NCBI GenBank assembly: GCA_030524715.1
Contig: JAUNGB010000054.1
Span: forward strand, 1 to 36,772
DNA from: Eubacteriales bacterium
GTDB lineage: Bacteria; Bacillota; Clostridia; Lachnospirales; Lachnospiraceae
Reading direction: 5' to 3'
DNA length: 36,772 nt
Below, one piece after another: positions 31,635 through 36,772 of this stretch. The translations under genes and the position numbers were made by a program. The notes below the pieces were generated by a model. That model searched no databases and was not told the origin of the DNA. It saw only the letters and a list, made by a program, of their open reading frames with translations. Positions within the stretch are counted from its first letter, which is position 1. Each line of letters opens with the position of its first letter.

Positions 31635-34600
31635 TTATTTTTGCATTTCTTTTTTCCTCATCCAGCGATTCATACAGTCCATCAATTGGCGGATATCCAA
31701 TGGCTTGGGAATATGCTCGTCCATTCCGGCACGCCGGCTGGTGAGAACATCCTCTGCAAAAGCGTTCGCCGTCATGGCGATGATCGGGATCTTTCCCGCA
31801 TCCTTCCGTTTCAGTCGGCGTATAGCGCAGGCAGCGTCATATCCGTTCATTACGGGCATCTGGATGTCCATAAATATCAGATCGTAATATCCCTCTTCTT
31901 TTTCTTTGAAAATATCCAGAGCTTCTTTTCCGTTTACGGCGCTCTCAACATTTACGCCTGCCGCTTTGATGATTTCCTCCGCTATCTCACGGTTCAGGTC
32001 ATTATCCTCCACAAGAAGGACACGTTTCCCTTCAAACCATTCTTCAGGTATTTCTGCAGGCTGAGAGCTTTCCCGGCGGTTTTCTTCCCCCGCGATCTTC
32101 TTAAACAGATATACAAGGCGGGATTTAAACAGCGGCTTGGAGATAAATCCGTCCACTCCCGCCAGACGGGCTTCCTCCTCCACGCTGGCCCAGTCATAGG
32201 CAGACAGGATAATGATCGGGATATCCGGCCCCACCGCCCGTCGGATCTCTCTCGCAGTCTCAATTCCATCCATATCGGGCATTTTCCAGTCCAGGATGAC
32301 GGCAAAAAAATCGTCCTCCCGCCCGTACGCCTGCGAAACACGCTCCACAGCCTCTTTTCCGCTGAGTACGTATTCGCCCCTCATACCGATCTCCTTCAAA
32401 ACCGCGCAGGCAGCCTCGCAGGAATATTCATCATCATCCACCACGAGAACAGGTAAATTCGTAAACTCACCCATATCAGGGGCCACGGTATCCTGCTGTT
32501 TCAAAAATACCGTCACAGTGAACACAGTGCCTTCATTTAATTTGCTGTCCACGCGAATATCTCCGTTCATCATACGGACAATATTCTGGACGATGGTCAT
32601 GCCCAGTCCTGTCCCCTCTGTCTTATTTACGCCTGAATCCTCGGCACGGGTAAACGGTTCAAAAATCTGCCGACAGAATTCCTCCGACATCCCAATGCCG
32701 TTATCCTTAAATACAAACTCATAGCACCCGTAGCCATATATCTTAGATGACCGTTCTGTGATCTCCAGTTCCAGCCTTCCGCCCGGAGGCGTATATTTAA
32801 CAGAATTACTCAGGATGTTCATAAAAATCTGCTGCAGCCTCATACCGTCGCCGATAAGCTCTTCATGGTCCACCCTGGCAATATGAAGCTCCAGAGTATG
32901 CTGCTTTTCCTGTATGGACGGACGCAGCATAGTCAGCACACTCTGAATAAGATCAGGCAGGTTAAATTCCTCTTCCGCCAGATCCAGCTTGCCGGATTCG
33001 ATTTTGCTCATATCCAGCACTTCATTGATCAGGGAAAGCAAATGCTTACTGGAAACCGTGATCTTATTCAGGCAGTCCATAATCCTGTCCCTGTCATCCA
33101 GATGGGTGGCCGCGATAGCTGTCATACCGATGATTCCATTCATGGGAGTACGGATATCATGGCTCATTCTTGACAAAAATTCACTCTTGGAGGCATTGGC
33201 GTGATTTGCCGCTTCACAGGCTTCCAACAGGGTTCTGTGCTCCCTTTCTTCCCTCTGTTTGCTCTCGGTAACATCCTGGGCCACATACAGGGCGGTTTTG
33301 GGCCTGCCGTTTTCTGTCTCCGCAAGAACGGCCGTTGCTCGGATCCAACTGTTCTCTTCCCTGTTCAGGCCATCCTCATTTCTTATCTTCCTGTACTCAA
33401 CCGCAACAAACGGATGATCCGGCCGCAATTCCCGCATAAGATTCTCCAAAGACAATTTCTCCAGATATTCCTTCTGATCCATGGGATGTATGAAGCTTTC
33501 CGCATAAATACGGATTCCTTCCGAATATTTTGATTCATCTCCCAGCACGTTTCCCACCTCTTCACGCTGTATCACCATACGGAACATATCTGTTTCCAGG
33601 TTCAGATAATAAGTAGCAAAAAACATACTGCTTAGGCTGTTGATAATCTGGGCCTTTTCCAGAGAATCCCGGACATACTGCTGCTCCCTGTACTTCTCCT
33701 TTGTAATATCACGTCCCAGGATATTCACGGTCATTTTACCTTCCTGGCGCATAAAAAGAATGTGCTGCTCAACCCAGAGGAAGCTCTGCCCCTTTACCCG
33801 GTACTCGCAGACCTCTTCCGTATACTCTTCCACCTCCCGGGCCTTTCTGCGGAGACTTTCAAGGGAAAGCATGTCCAGAAATTTTTTCGCGTCCTCCTCG
33901 TAAACCACATCCCTGACCGCGCGTTCCACATAATACTGATAATCTCCGGAATGAGCCTGTCCGAAATCCTCCGTCCCTATCATAAAAAATCTCTCGCAGA
34001 TACCGGATTCCAGATCCACCATGTTCATGACATGATACCTGGATTTAATTATAGCGGCGATTCTTTTGTCCTTTTCAGTGCGCATCAGTTCCTCCCGGGT
34101 ATGCTCATCCACATCCTGAAAAGCAAGCACCGCATATGCTCCATGAGATGACTTCCGGTAAAGATGGGCAGTTGTGGAAACATAGCGGTATTTTCCGTCA
34201 AAACATCGTTCGCACAGCAGCTCCAGCTTTTCTTCCCCTCTGTCAAGCGCCGCCCTCATAGAAGCAAGGGAGTATTTCTCCCTGAACTGCTCCCTGTATT
34301 TCGGATGAAAACGTAATTCCAATATCTGCGGAAAATAATCATCCCATTTTAAAATCCCGGAATATGCCAGTTCCTCCACGTCTTCAGCTACCCGCATAGG
34401 ATTCATGTTCCCTGTCTTTAAATCCACCAGATAAACTCCGAAATTCAGCTCTCCCAGGGCTTGCATGGCCTCCTGGTACCTGGCGTTCATATCCTCCTGC
34501 TCAAGCCCGATTCTGTAAACGTCATGTATGTCCTTGACATACATGATAAACTCAGGGTTATCCTCCGTATATGCGGCGTCCGGCACGATTTCCATGATAT

Positions 34601-35207
34601 GCCATCGGTATCCGCGGTCGCTTTTCCTGCGGTAGGTACAGGTAAGCACCTTCTTTCCCGAACGCAGTTCTTCTCTGAGATGTTCCAATGTGATAAATTT
34701 ACGGAAGCGCTCAACATCGTCCTCATAAATAAAATTACTGAGAATAACCTCATTAAGCCACTGGGAAAGGCTGGAAGCGCCGACGGCAATATCCCTGTCT
34801 TCCTCATCCTCCATCTTTACGATCTTAAGCCTGTCCTCATTCAGATTCCCTCTCAAAATCCTGCTGTAAGCATATTCGTTTTCTTCCTCATGAGGCGTTA
34901 CCGTAATAATAAAAGCGGGAATTGTTCCCTCCCACATAGTACGGGAGGCATTAATGTCCACCACGCTGCCAAAAGGATCCTTATAGTTGACAGCCTTACT
35001 GAATCTTTGGTTCCCGATAGTAAGAAGAGGGCAGTTGGAACAGGTTCCCGCCCATAACTCATGGCAGATCATCCCCTTTTTTATATTGGGAGCCACCTCT
35101 TTTACTCTTCTGTTAAAATATAAAATCCCGTGGTTATCTTCCCGGATAACATAAACTCCGGTTTTCTGCATGGAATCCAAAATAGCTTCATAATCACTTA
35201 TCTTCAT
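31635..35207 (-). CDS. Large soluble PAS-containing hybrid histidine kinase with two receiver domains
   Basis: 1190 residues, no membrane segment. Residues 1-110 are a PAS-like domain with a cysteine set C48, C56, C59 (CHELWAGTCSNCP). Three or four further PAS-like segments follow (~130-230, 245-370, 385-505, 520-645), each ending in motifs such as VKDIHDV, FQDVDEH, LGRDITKEK and AQDVTESK. HisKA is at ~670-740 (FLSRMSHDIRTPMNGIIGM, H683) and HATPase_c at ~780-905 (NILSNSVKYTPPGG, DNGIGM, GTGLGMTIV). Receiver 1 spans ~918-1040 (VVDDDE, D973) and receiver 2 ~1062-1185 (LLVEDND, D1114). There is no DNA-binding or cyclase output. GTGAGG is close to the ATG at 35207. It follows a sigma factor gene by 23 bp and is likely cotranscribed. 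The signal is unknown. Confidence 0.93.
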   Translation of the reverse strand: MKISDYEAILDSMQKTGVYVIREDNHGILYFNRRVKEVAPNIKKGMICHELWAGTCSNCPLLTIGNQRFSKAVNYKDPFGSVVDINASRTMWEGTIPAFIITVTPHEEENEYAYSRILRGNLNEDRLKIVKMEDEEDRDIAVGASSLSQWLNEVILSNFIYEDDVERFRKFITLEHLREELRSGKKVLTCTYRRKSDRGYRWHIMEIVPDAAYTEDNPEFIMYVKDIHDVYRIGLEQEDMNARYQEAMQALGELNFGVYLVDLKTGNMNPMRVAEDVEELAYSGILKWDDYFPQILELRFHPKYREQFREKYSLASMRAALDRGEEKLELLCERCFDGKYRYVSTTAHLYRKSSHGAYAVLAFQDVDEHTREELMRTEKDKRIAAIIKSRYHVMNMVDLESGICERFFMIGTEDFGQAHSGDYQYYVERAVRDVVYEEDAKKFLDMLSLESLRRKAREVEEYTEEVCEYRVKGQSFLWVEQHILFMRQEGKMTVNILGRDITKEKYREQQYVRDSLEKAQIINSLSSMFFATYYLNLETDMFRMVIQREEVGNVLGDESKYSEGIRIYAESFIHPMDQKEYLEKLSLENLMRELRPDHPFVAVEYRKIRNEDGLNREENSWIRATAVLAETENGRPKTALYVAQDVTESKQREEREHRTLLEACEAANHANASKSEFLSRMSHDIRTPMNGIIGMTAIAATHLDDRDRIMDCLNKITVSSKHLLSLINEVLDMSKIESGKLDLAEEEFNLPDLIQSVLTMLRPSIQEKQHTLELHIARVDHEELIGDGMRLQQIFMNILSNSVKYTPPGGRLELEITERSSKIYGYGCYEFVFKDNGIGMSEEFCRQIFEPFTRAEDSGVNKTEGTGLGMTIVQNIVRMMNGDIRVDSKLNEGTVFTVTVFLKQQDTVAPDMGEFTNLPVLVVDDDEYSCEAACAVLKEIGMRGEYVLSGKEAVERVSQAYGREDDFFAVILDWKMPDMDGIETAREIRRAVGPDIPIIILSAYDWASVEEEARLAGVDGFISKPLFKSRLVYLFKKIAGEENRRESSQPAEIPEEWFEGKRVLLVEDNDLNREIAEEIIKAAGVNVESAVNGKEALDIFKEKEEGYYDLIFMDIQMPVMNGYDAACAIRRLKRKDAGKIPIIAMTANAFAEDVLTSRRAGMDEHIPKPLDIRQLMDCMNRWMRKKEMQK

Positions 35208-35230
35208 ATCCTCACAACGAACCCCTTTTT

Positions 35231-35767
35231 CTATTCTTTTTTCATCCTGGCAAGTTCCTCTTCTATCCAGTTTTTACTCCGGAAAACCCTGTTGTTGACA
35301 TTGTTTTTGCTGATCCCGTATTCTCTCGCCATTTCCCCCGAAGACGCGCCGAAAAGCGCTACTTTTACCAGAATATCGTAATTCGTGGGATTGATTTTCC
35401 TGAGCCTTTGAAACGCCAGCCTGACGGATTCCCTGGCTTCGATATTCATGAGCATATCTTCAAGATCATAGGAATTATTCTCCAGAGTAATGGCTGCGAT
35501 CTCCTCGTCAACCGTAGAAATTTCATGGCGTACATATGACTTTTTCAGATAATCCCGGGCTTCATTCATAGATAAGGTTACGATCAGAGAATGCAGCTTT
35601 TTATCATTTTCTATATCCAGCCTGTCGCCCATTTCATAGATCGAACAGAATACCTCCTGCGCAATATCCTCTGCGAGATTTTTGTCCTTTAGTATTCGGT
35701 AGGCAACTCTTGCGGAGACTCTTTTGTATTTCAGATACAGCGTCCGAAAAGTTTCATTACGGTTCAT
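35231..35767 (-). CDS. Small sigma-70 family (ECF-like) sigma factor
   Basis: 178 residues: region 2 at ~8-75 (LYLKYKRVSARVAYRILKD, LAEDIAQEVFCSIYEMGD) and region 4 at ~125-175 (GEMAREYGISKNNVNNRVFRSKNWIEEEL). It is a paralogue of the sigma factor at 6335-6856, with near-identical recognition-helix sequence, so the two may read similar promoters. It directly precedes the hybrid kinase gene (23 bp) and no anti-sigma gene is adjacent. The Shine-Dalgarno of the ATG at 35767 is weak. A 232-bp gap upstream holds hairpin cctgccaggcagg (35841-35853), and no clear promoter could be assigned. Confidence 0.9.
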   Translation of the reverse strand: MNRNETFRTLYLKYKRVSARVAYRILKDKNLAEDIAQEVFCSIYEMGDRLDIENDKKLHSLIVTLSMNEARDYLKKSYVRHEISTVDEEIAAITLENNSYDLEDMLMNIEARESVRLAFQRLRKINPTNYDILVKVALFGASSGEMAREYGISKNNVNNRVFRSKNWIEEELARMKKE

Positions 35768-35999
35768 CTTCTGTTTATTTCCGGTAAGCTATCGGGGTTA
35801 TATGCTTACAGAAATTCCTCCCTCTCCATTGGTGAGTTGTCCTGCCAGGCAGGTATATCCCACGACTCATCATAGGCCACCCACCTTAGAGCACATGCCA
35901 AAAATACCCTGAAACCACCACCGGAGATGTCCCTGTAATCAGTTTAAACGACGTGCCTTTAGAAAGCAATAGTTATCTCAAAATAACTCAAGTTTCTCT

Positions 36000-36209
36000 T
36001 TAATCAAAATAAAATAAATCCTCAAATTTTTTACCCAGCGCAATGCATAAAACTAACGCCAGCTTCGCCGTCGGATTAAATTGTCCTGTCTCGATGGAAC
36101 TGATCGTATTCCTGGACACCCCCACCATCTCCGCCAACTGGCTCTGAGAGAGTTTCTGCTCTGCCCGGGCTTCCTTTAAACGATTTTTCAGTACTAATTT
36201 ATCATCCAT
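36000..36209 (-). CDS. XRE family helix-turn-helix regulator
   Basis: 69 residues, essentially a single Cro/CI-type HTH domain (LKEARAEQKLSQSQLAEMVGVSRNTISSIETGQFNPTAKLALVLCIALGKKFEDLFYF). This is the short type that commonly pairs with a small membrane protein in Firmicutes. AAGGA precedes the ATG at 36209. It lies 62 bp after the membrane-protein gene and probably shares its promoter. The two identical palindromes at that promoter are natural candidates for its binding sites. Confidence 0.93.
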   Translation of the reverse strand: MDDKLVLKNRLKEARAEQKLSQSQLAEMVGVSRNTISSIETGQFNPTAKLALVLCIALGKKFEDLFYFD

Positions 36210-36271
36210 TACAATTCCTTATCCTGTTCCCTGTCACGCTTCTTATCGGGTTTCTTATTCTGTCCTTTATG

Positions 36272-36577
36272 CTAATGCCCCATAAAGAACCGCACCGTTG
36301 CTATGACTGCCACAATCAGGGCAATTCCGCCCATAACCAGACATGATTTCTCTCGCATTTTAATAAACCGGTACAACTGGCCCACCATTACAGAAATACA
36401 GACGGTCGCGCACAAATCCATCATTGGCTGCCCATTGGACTCCCTGATAAACGCAAATACCGCTCCTGACAGCACCATAGCAAGATATGTCCAACGCATA
36501 GACTGGTCACGGACGAAAATCTCGCGCTCATCCTTATTCTCTCTTTTTGCTTTCTCCAGAATTTCTTCTCTGTTCAT
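36272..36577 (-). CDS. Small membrane protein, probably DUF6442-like
   Basis: 101 residues: a charged N-terminus (MNREEILEKAKRENKDERE) and three hydrophobic segments (~29-44, 53-69, 78-96). It resembles the DUF6442-type proteins found beside short XRE regulators; the family name is from memory. The start at 36577 has GGGAGGAAGA upstream. It is first in a two-gene unit with the XRE gene and is driven by a consensus promoter. Function unknown. Confidence 0.8.
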   Translation of the reverse strand: MNREEILEKAKRENKDEREIFVRDQSMRWTYLAMVLSGAVFAFIRESNGQPMMDLCATVCISVMVGQLYRFIKMREKSCLVMGGIALIVAVIATVRFFMGH

Positions 36578-36597
36578 ATGTCTTCCTCCCGTTTTGA

Positions 36598-36646
36598 CAA
36601 GTTTACTTGGTATTTATATTATATGTCCGCCAAGTTTACTTGTCAA
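36598..36646 (-). promoter_or_regulatory. Consensus promoter with twin palindromic operators
   Basis: Minus strand: -35 TTGACA (36641-36646), 17-bp spacer, -10 TATAAT (36618-36623), all consensus. The 12-bp palindrome caagtttacttg occurs identically at 36598-36609 (just past the start point) and at 36631-36642 (overlapping -35 and spacer), centres 33 bp apart or about three helical turns. With flanks the two sites form a 17-bp inverted repeat (ttgacaagt..acttgg) with two mismatches. Confidence 0.85.
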
Positions 36647-36660
36647 TCATTTTTGCCTAA

Positions 36661-36703
36661 TACATCGCTGCACTATTCCTGAAATAATAAGTGCAATGAT
36701 GTA
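36661..36703. repeat. Imperfect inverted repeat near the right edge
   Basis: tacatcgctgcactatt (36661-36677) pairs with aataagtgcaatgatgta (36686-36703) apart from a few mismatches. The right half (ataataagtgcaatgatgta) is related to 18427-18446. Confidence 0.65.
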
Positions 36704-36717
36704 CTAATTTTCTGTGC

Positions 36718-36772
36718 AATCGGATAGGGGAGATTTTACCCTCCCCTTCCACACCACGTAGCGTACCGTTCG
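36718..36772 (-). mobile_element. 3' end of a group II intron (partial, runs off the window)
   Basis: On the minus strand the edge reads cgaacggtacgctacgtggt then gtgg, a stem (aggggaggg/ctcccct), and ends tatccgatt. This resembles the distal strand of domain V, the joining segment and the domain VI hairpin of bacterial group II introns (pattern ACGGTGGTGTG..stem..CTAYCCGATT, recalled from family knowledge). The ribozyme core and reverse-transcriptase gene would lie beyond 36772. The exact intron boundary is approximate. Confidence 0.55.

Noticed and set aside
35841-35853. Palindrome cctgccaggcagg as a terminator or operator
   Set aside because: No T-run on either strand and no clear promoter beside it. 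Recorded only in the sigma factor entry.

Overview
The window looks like chromosome of a low-to-mid GC Gram-positive Clostridia, most likely a gut Lachnospiraceae. The grounds are purine-rich Shine-Dalgarno sites, MurG and Rrf2 genes of Firmicutes type, a DUF4367-type membrane protein with small sigma factors, a pst operon with a Lachnospiraceae-style PstS, and an XRE/DUF6442-like pair. No rRNA, tRNA, CRISPR array, prophage or complete IS is visible. The last ~55 bases look like the 3' end of a group II intron whose body lies beyond the edge.

Layout. 1-4992: an Rpn/YhgA-like nuclease with a 36-bp-repeat tail, a beta-CASP metallo-beta-lactamase RNase-like protein, an AT-rich stretch with a small secreted protein, and a DUF4367-type membrane protein. 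5000-9600: murG, an ECF-like sigma factor with a HIT hydrolase, a soluble orphan histidine kinase converging on a rhomboid protease, and an Rrf2 regulator with three cysteines. 9740-15968 (minus): pstS-pstC-pstA-pstB-phoU-phoR, with no phoP response regulator. The PstS halves are in circularly permuted order and the protein has no lipobox. The pstS-pstC gap holds two hairpin elements.

16262-25361 (minus): an apparent operon of GH29 alpha-L-fucosidase, DeoR regulator, M17 aminopeptidase, CutC and two paralogous transglutaminase-fold proteins. The last of these is truncated at a domain border by a repeat and is followed by a strong terminator. Divergent from it, 26006-31504 (plus), is a five-gene peptide/glutathione-type ABC importer (SBP, two permeases, two ATPases) with a hairpin attenuator after the SBP gene. 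All the hydrolases lack signal peptides. Importer and enzymes together could form an intracellular pathway for imported glycosylated or modified peptides, or glutathione-like peptides. This is the best candidate for an undescribed system here, and it is inference.

31635-35767 (minus): a second ECF-like sigma factor followed at 23 bp by a 1190-residue soluble PAS hybrid kinase with two receiver domains. 36000-36646 (minus): a membrane protein/XRE regulator pair behind a consensus promoter carrying two identical 12-bp palindromes, probably autoregulatory operators.

At least four copies or part-copies of a short interspersed palindromic element (ends gagcgtgtttgaaaat / attttcaaacacgctc) lie between genes, along with two or three other small repeat families.
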